This document shows positions 1 to 7,105 of a DNA stretch of 64,000 bases, piece after piece. The DNA comes from Planctomycetota bacterium (GTDB lineage: Bacteria; Planctomycetota; Phycisphaerae; Phycisphaerales; Zrk34): NCBI GenBank assembly GCA_016125255.1, contig WGMD01000015.1, forward strand, positions 31,396 through 95,395, written 5' to 3'. The position numbers and the translations under genes were made by a program. The notes beneath the pieces were generated by a model. The model did not search any database and was not told the origin of the DNA. It saw only the letters and a list, made by a program, of their open reading frames with translations. Position 1 is the stretch's first letter. Every line of letters begins with the position of its first letter.

Positions 1-357
1 GACTGCGACGTGGTGCTCATCGACACCGCCGGTCGCGGTCAGCGCGACGACGCCAAGCTCTCTGAGCTGCGCAAGTTCATCGACGCGGCCAACCCGCACG
101 AGGTGCACCTGGTGCTCTCGAGCACCTGCTGCCAGTCGGTCCTGATGGAGGCGGTCGAGCGGTTCGCCCATGTCCGCACGGACCGGGTGATTTTCACGAA
201 GCTCGACGAGGCGGTGAGTCTGGGCGTGGTATTAAATGTTGTACGCCGGGTCAATAAGCAGCTATCCTATATCACGACAGGCCAGGAAGTCCCCCATCAG
301 ATCGAGCCCGGGTGCTCGAATCGGCTGGCGCAACTGATCCTGGGCGAGGGACTGTGA
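1..357 (+). CDS. flhF: FlhF, SRP-type GTPase, C-terminal part (5' end outside window)
   Basis: The frame is open from base 1 and ends at TGA 355-357, so only the last 118 residues are present. The fragment starts in the NG-domain GTPase core: VVLIDTAGRG is the G3/DTAGR motif and TKLDEA is the TKLD guanine-specificity motif. The family is the SRP54/FtsY/FlhF GTPases. FlhF rather than FtsY or Ffh is inferred from the FlhG-like ATPase 12 bp downstream and the FliA-type sigma factor beyond it. FlhF normally sits at the cell pole and sets the site and number of flagella. The N-terminal B domain and P-loop lie outside the window. Confidence 0.88.
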   Translation, partial: DCDVVLIDTAGRGQRDDAKLSELRKFIDAANPHEVHLVLSSTCCQSVLMEAVERFAHVRTDRVIFTKLDEAVSLGVVLNVVRRVNKQLSYITTGQEVPHQIEPGCSNRLAQLILGEGL

Positions 358-369
358 GAAAGGACCGGT

Positions 370-1233
370 ATGTACCAGGACCAGGCGACTGAGCTACGCG
401 CGATGATGCACCGAGCAGGCAGTGACAAGCAGTCGGGTTCCGCGCGCGTGGTGGCGATCACCAGCGGCAAGGGCGGCGTCGGTAAGTCCAATGTGGCGGT
501 CAACTTAGCAGCCCGTCTGGCGAAGATGGGACGCAACGTCGTGTTGCTCGATGCGGACATGGGCATGGCCAACGCCGACGTGCTTTGCAACGTCGCGCCG
601 CGGGCGACCCTGGCCCATGTCGTGGCGGGGCGGCGGCAGCTTGAGGAGGCCATGGTCGAAGCCCCCGGCGGGTTCACCCTGATACCGGGAGCGTCGGGTC
701 TGGCTCAGATGGCCAACCTCTCGGAGTTCGAGCGGGCGCGGGTCGTCAATCTGTTCCGCCAGCTCGAGGACCAGCACGACCTACTACTGATTGATACCGG
801 GGCGGGCATCGGCCCCAATGTGATGAGCTTCCTTCTGGCCGCGCAAGAATTGCTCGTCGTCACCACCCCCGAGCCGACCGCCGTCACCGACGCCTACGCG
901 CTCATCAAGGCGGTCAGTCGCCAGCGCGAGTCGGTGACGATCAACCTGCTGGTCAACATGGCGCGGGACCGCGAAGAGGCGCGGCGGGTCTACGAACGGA
1001 TCAGCGCCGTGACGCGCCGCTTCCTCGGTCACGCGCTCTCCGACGCCGGGTATGTGCTCTACGATCCGCGCGTCGGCGCCTCGGTCCGACGGCGGTGTCC
1101 GTTCGTGCTCGACGCCCCCGATGCGCCGGCCAGTCTGTGCATCAAGCAACTCGCCCACAAACTCGATCGCCACGCAACCGAGCCCGGACAAGGCGGATTT
1201 TTCAAAAAAGTTGCATCGTGGCTCGCAGGTTAG
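370..1233 (+). CDS. flhG: FlhG (MinD/ParA-like ATPase, flagellar number regulator)
   Basis: This 287-residue MinD/ParA-family P-loop ATPase has the deviant Walker A motif GKGGVGKS at residues 33-40 and a switch region LLDADMGMANADV. Residues 4-10 read DQATELR, matching the DQAxxLR peptide through which FlhG stimulates the FlhF GTPase, so the partner just upstream fits. An AAAGGA Shine-Dalgarno precedes the ATG. FlhG restrains flagellar number by antagonising FlhF and the flagellar regulators. The 3' end carries the -35 box of a promoter for the downstream genes. No sign of truncation. Confidence 0.9.
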   Translation: MYQDQATELRAMMHRAGSDKQSGSARVVAITSGKGGVGKSNVAVNLAARLAKMGRNVVLLDADMGMANADVLCNVAPRATLAHVVAGRRQLEEAMVEAPGGFTLIPGASGLAQMANLSEFERARVVNLFRQLEDQHDLLLIDTGAGIGPNVMSFLLAAQELLVVTTPEPTAVTDAYALIKAVSRQRESVTINLLVNMARDREEARRVYERISAVTRRFLGHALSDAGYVLYDPRVGASVRRRCPFVLDAPDAPASLCIKQLAHKLDRHATEPGQGGFFKKVASWLAG

Positions 1234-1239
1234 TATACT
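1211..1239 (+). promoter_or_regulatory. Sigma-70-type promoter inside the flhG 3' end
   Basis: TTGCAT at 1211-1216 and TATACT at 1234-1239 are separated by exactly 17 bp. The predicted start near 1246 would drive the small membrane protein and fliA separately from flhFG. The same TTGCAT -35 recurs at 50537. Confidence 0.6.
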
Positions 1240-1326
1240 TCCCGTGTCCGTATAAAAGTGTGCGGACCTTCTCGTCAATGGATTGACGAGCAGATCTTTG
1301 CAGTTCAAGCGACGGAGCGCTGGGGC

Positions 1327-1686
1327 ATGCCCACGCAAGTGTTCGCCAGCAGTCTCGCGTTGATCGGTTTTGCGATCGCGATCGTGACTGGTTTGGCGGT
1401 GGACAATCCCGCAACCACGACCTTGATGCGCGCCATCGGCGCGATGATCGTCTGCTACATCGTCGGCACCATCCTCGGCGCGATCGGCGAACGCGCGATC
1501 AACGAACATCTTTCCCAATACAAGAAAAAGCACCCGCTGCCTTCGCTCGACGACCCGGAGCAGAGCGAAGACGTCCTTGTGATTGAACATGAACCCGAAG
1601 GCGCTGCGCCGGTGATGGATGCCGGCGGCAGACGCGATTCGAAGACGGCGCGGCCGACCCCTGTGCGCGGGGGCGCTGCGGCGTAG
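1327..1686 (+). CDS. Small two-helix membrane protein between flhG and fliA
   Basis: Unrecognised protein of about 119 residues. The start is ATG 1327 with GGAG at 1314-1317; a longer frame from 1258 has no ribosome site. Two hydrophobic stretches fill the first half (around VFASSLALIGFAIAIVTGLA and AIGAMIVCYIVGTILGAIG). An amphipathic segment with YKKKHPLPSLDDP and an acidic, low-complexity tail follow. It lies between flhG and fliA and has its own promoter, so a flagellar or envelope role is a guess from position only. No enzymatic motif is visible. Confidence 0.7.
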   Translation: MPTQVFASSLALIGFAIAIVTGLAVDNPATTTLMRAIGAMIVCYIVGTILGAIGERAINEHLSQYKKKHPLPSLDDPEQSEDVLVIEHEPEGAAPVMDAGGRRDSKTARPTPVRGGAAA

Positions 1687-1779
1687 TGCTGTGCGGTGCC
1701 GTCGCGTATGACGGTGTCGAGCGATCACCAAGACCGTGATCGTCAAGGAAGAGCCGGCTGATCGGTCAAGGAGCAGACC

Positions 1780-2595
1780 ATGGCAAAACGCAGGACCGCC
1801 ACGAAGAACATCCCGCTGGAAGAACGTGACATCAAGGAAGTGTGGGTCGAGTACAAGCAGACCGGCAGTGAAACCATTCGCAATTTTCTCATGACTAAAT
1901 ACCTGCCGCTGGTCAAGTACAACGCCGAACGCATCCACACCAAGCTTCCCGATGAAGTCGACGTCGAGGACCTCAAGCAGGCGGGCATCTTCGGGCTCAT
2001 GGACGCCATCGACGCGTTTCAGATGGACCGCGGCGTGAAGTTCGAAACCTACTGCGCCCCGCGCATCCGCGGCGCGATCCTCGACGAGCTGCGCGCGATG
2101 GACTGGGTCCCCCGGCTCGTCCGCAGCCGGACCAACAAGGTCGAAGGCGCCCGCAAGCGCCTCGAGATGGAGCTCGGCCGAAAGGCGACCGACAAGGAAA
2201 TCGCCGAGTCGCTCAACGTCGACATGGAGGAGTACAAGAAGCTGGCGCGCGACTCGGGGCCGACCGGCGTGGTCAGTCTCAACCGCAAATACTACGAGAC
2301 GGATTCCAACAAGGACGTGCGCGAGATTGACGTGCTGCGCGATGATCGTCAGATCAATCCGCTCACCGCCGCCCAGAAGCGCGACCTCAAGGACCTGATC
2401 ACCAAGGGCCTCTCCCGCGCTGAACGCCTGATCGTCATCCTCTACTACTACGAGGAAATGACGATGAAGGAAATCGGCGTGACGCTCGACCTGTCCGAGT
2501 CGCGCGTGAGCCAGATGCACAGCTCCATCCTCGCCCGCCTCAAGGCCCAGATGCAGCACCGCGACACCGAGTTCGAACCCGAAAAGGAAGATTAA
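1780..2595 (+). CDS. fliA: FliA/WhiG-family RNA polymerase sigma factor (sigma-28)
   Basis: The 271-residue protein has sigma-70 region 2 (KYLPLVKYNAERIHTKLP and the region 2.3/2.4 segment GVKFETYCAPRIRGAILDEL), region 3 (RLEMELGRKATDKEIAESL) and region 4 with a helix-turn-helix (EIGVTLDLSESRVSQMHSS). The RGAILDELRAMDWVPR stretch is typical of FliA/WhiG group 3 factors. AAGGAG precedes the ATG. It would direct RNA polymerase to late flagellar promoters. Residues 1-25 are a short extension. Following flhF-flhG supports the flagellar assignment; no anti-sigma factor gene adjoins it. Confidence 0.9.
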   Translation: MAKRRTATKNIPLEERDIKEVWVEYKQTGSETIRNFLMTKYLPLVKYNAERIHTKLPDEVDVEDLKQAGIFGLMDAIDAFQMDRGVKFETYCAPRIRGAILDELRAMDWVPRLVRSRTNKVEGARKRLEMELGRKATDKEIAESLNVDMEEYKKLARDSGPTGVVSLNRKYYETDSNKDVREIDVLRDDRQINPLTAAQKRDLKDLITKGLSRAERLIVILYYYEEMTMKEIGVTLDLSESRVSQMHSSILARLKAQMQHRDTEFEPEKED

Positions 2596-2611
2596 GTCGG
2601 CGGCCCATCCT

Positions 2612-2639
2612 TCCGTTTAGCGACGCCGCCTGCGGCGTG
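2612..2639. repeat. REP-like palindrome, TTTAGCG class
   Basis: CCGTTTAGCG (2613-2622) is followed by a stem ACGCCGC / GCGGCGT (2623-2629, 2632-2638). The same layout recurs at 61113 and, as an inverted pair, at 3977. It sits just after the fliA stop and may also act as a hairpin terminator. Confidence 0.65.
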
Positions 2640-2667
2640 TTTCTCCGCCGTGTGATATAACACGCCG

Positions 2668-3135
2668 ATGCCCCTCGCCTGTCTCGGTCTCGGCTCCAAC
2701 CTCGGCGATCGAGCCGCCTATCTCCAAGGCGCTCGCGAAGCGCTGGCCATCCTGCCCGAATCGCGCCTCGTCGCCTTCTCCTGTATCTACGAAACGCCGC
2801 CCGTCGGTCCCGTTGAGCAGGGCCCGTACCTCAACGCCGCCGCGGTGATCGAGACAAATCTCGCCCCGCACGATCTGCTCGCCCACCTGCGCGCCATCGA
2901 ACGCGCCGCCGGCCGGGAGCGCCACGAACGATGGGGCCCGCGTACGCTCGATCTGGACATCCTGCTCTACGAAGATCGCGTCATCGCCGCCGATGATCTG
3001 ACTGTGCCCCACCCGCATCTGCACGAGCGATGGTTCGCTCTCAAACCCCTCGCCGAAATCGCGCCGCAGATGGTGCATCCGACACTCGGCGCGACCATCG
3101 CCGAGTTGCTCAATCGCGTCGAGTCGTCGATGTGA
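2668..3135 (+). CDS. folK: 2-amino-4-hydroxy-6-hydroxymethyldihydropteridine pyrophosphokinase
   Basis: FolK transfers pyrophosphate from ATP to 6-hydroxymethyl-dihydropterin in folate synthesis. The 155-residue product is the normal family length. It begins LGLGSNLGDR, has the YETPPVG and QGPYLNAA substrate loops, and carries the signature RWGPRTLDLDILLY with the magnesium-binding DLDIL. TATAAC at 2657-2662 sits only six bases before the ATG and no Shine-Dalgarno is visible, so the mRNA may be leaderless. It converges with the pseudopilin gene 13 bp away. No other folate gene is near. Confidence 0.93.
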   Translation: MPLACLGLGSNLGDRAAYLQGAREALAILPESRLVAFSCIYETPPVGPVEQGPYLNAAAVIETNLAPHDLLAHLRAIERAAGRERHERWGPRTLDLDILLYEDRVIAADDLTVPHPHLHERWFALKPLAEIAPQMVHPTLGATIAELLNRVESSM

Positions 3136-3148
3136 ATCGGCGATAAGG

Positions 3149-4075
3149 TCAGTGAGAGATGGGCACGTAATGCTGCGACGGATGCGAGCCGTTCGTGCCG
3201 GGATGGTACCACTCGGTTTCCTGGGCGTTGTATTTTTCGACGTGACCGTCAAGATATCCGCCGCTGAGCAGAAGTTCGCGCGGGCGTGTGGCGGTCGGGT
3301 CGGTCGATTGCCAGTACGAATGCGATGAACTGGCGGGATTGTTGGCGCGGACGGGGCCCGCGTCGGCGAAGGGATGCGAACTGGTCCAGTACGAGGTGCC
3401 GCCCGGCTCGTTCCACGCCAGTTGATCGCAGGTGAGCAGTTGCCCGGGTCGCCCTTCGCCCATGCGGTCCGGCCCCTCAAAATAATTGGGCACCTGCGTC
3501 TTGTACCCTTTGAAGCCCCAGAACAGGAAATACGATCCGTTAAGAATGGCGGAATTGCCCGTCTCGTATTCCTTCTGCGCGTTGTCCGGCCTCTGCGGCG
3601 CGAGCGGGCAGTAGAACGTGTCGACCTTCGGAATGTATTTGAGCAGGCGCTTGCCCATCCACCCGCCGTCAAACCCATTGGGCGCTCCGCCGTACACGTC
3701 CGGGTGATAATTGATGCGATTGGGCAGCGTCCACCACTGACTCGTCGCCGACACCTGATAACCCTGAATCGACGTCGGGTAGTAATCGCGATTGGCCGAG
3801 GCGTAGACGGTCACGGTGGCGATGATCTGTTTCTGATTCGTGCCGCAGACGACGAACTTCGCCGCCGCCCGCGCCTGCGCCAGCGACGGCAGCAGAATCG
3901 CGATGAGCAGCGCGATGATCGCGACAACGACGAGCAGTTCGATGAGCGTGAAACCTTGTCGGCATCGAGCGCGCCGTTTAGCGGCGGGGCTCGCCCCGCG
4001 CTGCTCGATGCACGCGCCCTGCGGGGCAAGCCCCGCCGCTAAATGCGCACTGCGATTTGCATGCTCGTGTCTCAT
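3149..4075 (-). CDS. Type II secretion/pilus-like pseudopilin with prepilin cleavage motif
   Basis: A 308-residue protein with the class III signal [10 protein letters not shown]: cleavage follows Gly41 and Glu46 is position 5 of the mature chain. A long hydrophobic helix follows, then a globular domain ending with [10 protein letters not shown], the DGHVE motif common in planctomycete pseudopilins. The start at ATG 4075 overlaps the LamG stop as ATGA; an upstream ATG at 4090 is less likely. Residues 11-33 of the leader are encoded by an inverted pair of REP palindromes, giving an unusually long leader. It is the last gene of a regulator-LamG-pseudopilin operon. Function beyond surface filament or secretion assembly is not shown. 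Confidence 0.85.
   Translation of the reverse strand: MRHEHANRSAHLAAGLAPQGACIEQRGASPAAKRRARCRQGFTLIELLVVVAIIALLIAILLPSLAQARAAAKFVVCGTNQKQIIATVTVYASANRDYYPTSIQGYQVSATSQWWTLPNRINYHPDVYGGAPNGFDGGWMGKRLLKYIPKVDTFYCPLAPQRPDNAQKEYETGNSAILNGSYFLFWGFKGYKTQVPNYFEGPDRMGEGRPGQLLTCDQLAWNEPGGTSYWTSSHPFADAGPVRANNPASSSHSYWQSTDPTATRPRELLLSGGYLDGHVEKYNAQETEWYHPGTNGSHPSQHYVPISH
3975..4043. repeat. Inverted REP pair (REPIN-like) inside the pseudopilin leader
   Basis: TTTAGCGGCGGGGC at 3977-3990 is perfectly complementary to GCCCCGCCGCTAAA at 4030-4043. Each half forms its own stem (3984-3999 and 4021-4036). The unit keeps the reading frame open between the start codon and GFTLIELL. Confidence 0.8.
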
Positions 4076-5808
4076 TTGCGTCGCATCCACACCAGCGTCA
4101 GCACCATCAATCCCGCCGGCAGCGCGCCCGGCGCCGGCACCACGAACGACTGATTCATCAGACCCAGGTTGTACAGGTTCGCCACTTCCTGCTCGCTCAG
4201 CACGCGGTTCCAGATCGAAAAGTCATCGATGAGCCCGTTGAACTCGGCATTCAGATCACTCGCCCGCGCGCCCAGCATGATGCCCAGCGCATTGGAGAAG
4301 TCCCGGCCGGGGGTGAACACGTTCGTGTCCCCGCCGCTGCCGCCGATGGCCCAACCGTTCTGCGTCCCGTCGCCCGCCGCCAGGCCGTCGTAGTACGCGT
4401 TGAACACACCGTTGGCGTTGTCGATGACGAGCACGAGGTTGTGCCATGCGTTCATGTCCGCCGCGGTGAAGGCGTGATTGAGGCCGAGGTTGTCGGTGGC
4501 GTTGTTGGCGCCGGTGTAGTTGGCGCGGACCTGGATGCGGCCGGCGCCCGTGGGCTGCAGCCAGATCGACCAGCCGTTGTCAACCGAAGCGGAGTTGCCC
4601 TTGGAGGCGATGAACGCCGTCGTGTCCGCCTCGCGGGCGTTGAACCAGAGCGAAATCGTCTGGCTGTCTGAGGCGGTGATGTCGTAGTTGTCGCCATAGT
4701 TGACGCGTGAGTTGCCGTCGCCCGCCACGCCGTCGAGTCCGTCCGTCAGATCAATCGCCTGGCCGATGCGGCCGGGGGCGGAGGAAGTCACGGCGCTGTT
4801 GGTGGTCGCTGCGGAGGCGGTGCCGTTATGCGCCGGGTCGACCTGGTTTTGAATGGTGAAGCTGCCGCCGTTGGTGCTCAATGCGGGCGGGGGCATGGTG
4901 ACGCCGCGGTTGACGTGACCGTCATCCATCGACGAATAGAGCAGCAGCCCGTTGTTGAGCGCGGCCGTATCGACAAAATCGTACTTGGCGTTGAGATAGC
5001 CCTGCACGAGCGCCTGCTGATTGGCGCTGAGCGTCGTGTTGTAGACGAGCACTTCGGAGATGTCGCCGTTGAAGAATTGGTTGACGGCACTGGTGTTGGC
5101 GCCGACGCGCGTGAACTGGTGTCCGGCCGGCGAGGCGGTGGCGCCGGTGGCGCTGGCGGCGGCGACGCCGTTGAGCGATTCGGTGACGGTGTCGTCCGAG
5201 GCCCACTTGGCGGTGATGATCGTCGGCTGTGTCGAAGCGGTGGCGTTCGACCCGGCGAATGTCCCGCTGCTGGCGCGGGCATGCGAAATGTAGTCGCCGG
5301 ATTGGGTGAACGTGCCCCACAGCCCCGACGAACCGGCGCCGGCTCCCGAGCTGTACGACGAGCGGAAAAGTATCTGCGTCGACGCCGGCGCGTTGGACTG
5401 CGCCACGATGAACCACGTGAACTGATCGCTGTTAAAGGCGCTGTTGGCGGCGATCTGAAGGTATTCGCTCGTGCCGTTGAAACGCACGGTGGGCAGGCCG
5501 TTGATGCCGTTGGCGATGTAGGTCGGCCCGTCGATCGCGCCGCTGTTGTCGGTCGCGTCATTGGACCCGCCGACGCTCGTCGCCTGATCCGCCCACGACG
5601 AAATCGCATCGGTCCCGTCCTTGGTCACGCCCGCTCCCGCATCCAGATGCAGCAGCAGATTGTTCGTCACGGTCAGCGTCGCCGCCTCGCTCGCGCACGG
5701 CACGGCCATGCAGCCCGCCGCCATCGCCGCCGCGATCAGCCGTCGCTTGTTCGTCCATTGCTTGTTTTGCCCTGCGGTCAGCGTCGATGTGCGTGTGCGG
5801 TGCCTCAT
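4072..5808 (-). CDS. Secreted LamG-domain protein with PEP-CTERM-like sorting tail
   Basis: This 578-residue protein has an N-terminal signal (about residues 1-42, ending ASEAA). Two concanavalin A/LamG-like jelly-roll domains follow: one near residues 45-275 ([33 protein letters not shown]) and one near 280-550 ([30 protein letters not shown]). The C-terminus [10 protein letters not shown], a short hydrophobic helix and MRRK resemble a PEP-CTERM anchor with A for E. LamG domains usually bind glycans or mediate adhesion. The ATG overlaps the regulator stop and its stop overlaps the pseudopilin start (ATGA both times), so translation is probably coupled. Exosortase is not in the window. Confidence 0.85.
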   Translation of the reverse strand: MRHRTRTSTLTAGQNKQWTNKRRLIAAAMAAGCMAVPCASEAATLTVTNNLLLHLDAGAGVTKDGTDAISSWADQATSVGGSNDATDNSGAIDGPTYIANGINGLPTVRFNGTSEYLQIAANSAFNSDQFTWFIVAQSNAPASTQILFRSSYSSGAGAGSSGLWGTFTQSGDYISHARASSGTFAGSNATASTQPTIITAKWASDDTVTESLNGVAAASATGATASPAGHQFTRVGANTSAVNQFFNGDISEVLVYNTTLSANQQALVQGYLNAKYDFVDTAALNNGLLLYSSMDDGHVNRGVTMPPPALSTNGGSFTIQNQVDPAHNGTASAATTNSAVTSSAPGRIGQAIDLTDGLDGVAGDGNSRVNYGDNYDITASDSQTISLWFNAREADTTAFIASKGNSASVDNGWSIWLQPTGAGRIQVRANYTGANNATDNLGLNHAFTAADMNAWHNLVLVIDNANGVFNAYYDGLAAGDGTQNGWAIGGSGGDTNVFTPGRDFSNALGIMLGARASDLNAEFNGLIDDFSIWNRVLSEQEVANLYNLGLMNQSFVVPAPGALPAGLMVLTLVWMRRK

Positions 5809-6935
5809 GGTTCCGTTCTCCTGTGGGGGTGCGATCGTTGCGGGGTCATCTCATTCGAGCCGTTCGGAAACTTCAGCTTCACATCAATGATCTCGTGCGG
5901 CGGATCAACCGCTTCCTCCGCCGCCTGCTGTGCGAACATGCGCCCGATATGCCGCCCGATGCTCTCGGGGTCGAGCGCCTGCTGCGCAAACGGATAGGGC
6001 GGCGCTGCGTCATGCGGGCGCAGATAAATATCCGACGCCGCGATGGCGATGTTTTTGCCGGGTTTGAGCTTCAAGGTCATCGCCGCCGCCAGCGCGCCGT
6101 CGGCCAGCGGGCGGCTCCGGGCGATGATGCCGAACGGCTTGCCGCAGCGCTTCAGCAGATGCGCCACCTCCGCCGTGATCGCCGCCGGGTCCGCCGGCAG
6201 ATTGCGGACGATCAGCGCCCCCGCCGGCAAACCCGCCTGTGCCATCGCCGCCGCCACGCCGTCGTACAACTCGAAATCGCCCGCCAGCACGTTGTCGCGC
6301 TGAAGCAGGAGCAGCCGCTCATGACCATGCGACAGCGCATACTCGACCAGCAGCCGCCCGATCTTGCGATGATCACGGTCGATCCACGGCAGCGTTGAAA
6401 CCGACGGTTGAAGCGACCCGAGCACCACCGTCGGCAAACCCGACGCCGCCAGCGCCCGCTGCGTCGAAACGCTCGATCGCACCAGTAAAAAACCCTCGCG
6501 CACCGAGCTGGCCAGCGCCTCGGACACGAGCGCCTGAACCTGCTCCACGCCGTCATTGGCGCGCAGGAAATTGAACTGCACATCCGCGCCGGGAAGCTGA
6601 TGCTGCATGCCGATGACGACGCCGTCGCTGAGCAGGCCTTCCTTGCGCAGATGATCCTCGCGCACGAGCAGATGGATGCGCTGCAGCGTGTGCTCGTGAT
6701 GATTCTCGCCGGGGTCGGTGATGAACGTGCCGCGGCGTTGCTTGCGTTCGATGACGCGCCGCTTGGCCAGGAGCTGAAGCGCGCGATTCGCCGCCGTGGT
6801 GGACACGCTGAGCATCCGGGCCGTCTCGGCGGTGCCGATGTACGGATCGCCGGGCTTGAGCCGCCGCTTGCGGATATCGACCTCGATCCGCTGGGCCAAT
6901 TCGGTAATCGTCGGGCTGCGCCCTGACTGGAGCAT
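5805..6935 (-). CDS. GntR-type wHTH regulator with LacI-like sugar-binding domain
   Basis: About 376 residues. The N-terminal 75 residues form a GntR winged helix (AQRIEVDIRKRRLKPGDPY, MLSVSTTAANRALQLLAKR, GTFI). The rest resembles a LacI/periplasmic-binding-protein sensor (GLPTVVLGS, WIDRDHRKIGRLLVEYALSHG, ASDIYLRP). The start at ATG 6935 is chosen because the HTH begins a few residues later; ATG 6986 lies upstream of the predicted transcription start and has no ribosome site. It is divergent from the sialidase operon across an AT-rich control region, so it probably regulates that operon and its own LamG-pseudopilin operon. The ligand, perhaps sialic acid or ManNAc, is inferred from context only. 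Confidence 0.83.
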   Translation of the reverse strand: MLQSGRSPTITELAQRIEVDIRKRRLKPGDPYIGTAETARMLSVSTTAANRALQLLAKRRVIERKQRRGTFITDPGENHHEHTLQRIHLLVREDHLRKEGLLSDGVVIGMQHQLPGADVQFNFLRANDGVEQVQALVSEALASSVREGFLLVRSSVSTQRALAASGLPTVVLGSLQPSVSTLPWIDRDHRKIGRLLVEYALSHGHERLLLLQRDNVLAGDFELYDGVAAAMAQAGLPAGALIVRNLPADPAAITAEVAHLLKRCGKPFGIIARSRPLADGALAAAMTLKLKPGKNIAIAASDIYLRPHDAAPPYPFAQQALDPESIGRHIGRMFAQQAAEEAVDPPHEIIDVKLKFPNGSNEMTPQRSHPHRRTEP

Positions 6936-6970
6936 GAAGTGATCTCGGTTCCGTGCCTCTGACGCTGAGG

Positions 6971-6999
6971 AGGGTATCAAAAACATTTTTATTCGTCAA
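6971..6999 (-). promoter_or_regulatory. Possible promoter of the regulator-LamG-pseudopilin operon
   Basis: Read on the minus strand, TTGACG (6994-6999) is followed after 17 bp by TACCCT (6971-6976). The -10 is poor, so the call is tentative. Confidence 0.3.
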
Positions 7000-7013
7000 G
7001 CAATTTTTTTGCT
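6999..7013. promoter_or_regulatory. Candidate operator palindrome between divergent promoters
   Basis: AGCAA-N5-TTGCT is a perfect inverted repeat. It lies against the -35 box of the regulator on one side and just before the sialidase -35 box on the other, a natural place for the GntR/LacI-type regulator to act on both operons. Confidence 0.4.
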
Positions 7014-7015
7014 CT

Positions 7016-7044
7016 TTGTAGAATTTAATTGCCCGCGATATGAT
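7016..7044 (+). promoter_or_regulatory. Promoter of the sialidase operon
   Basis: TTGTAG (7016-7021) and TATGAT (7039-7044) are 17 bp apart. The predicted start near 7051 lies after the ATG at 7040, which argues that translation begins downstream at TTG 7106. Confidence 0.5.
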
Positions 7045-7105
7045 GGTCCCGACATCGACACAAGCGGCGCATCGCTCCCCGTCGCGCTCAAATGAGGCCA
7101 AGTCA

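Noticed and set aside
784..2559. 591-residue antisense frame across flhG and fliA
   Set aside because: It covers parts of two clear plus-strand genes and lacks a recognisable domain.
4057..5997. Plus-strand frames (204 and 389 residues) opposite the LamG gene
   Set aside because: The LamG gene has signal peptide, two domains and overlapping start and stop with neighbours; the opposite frames have none of these.
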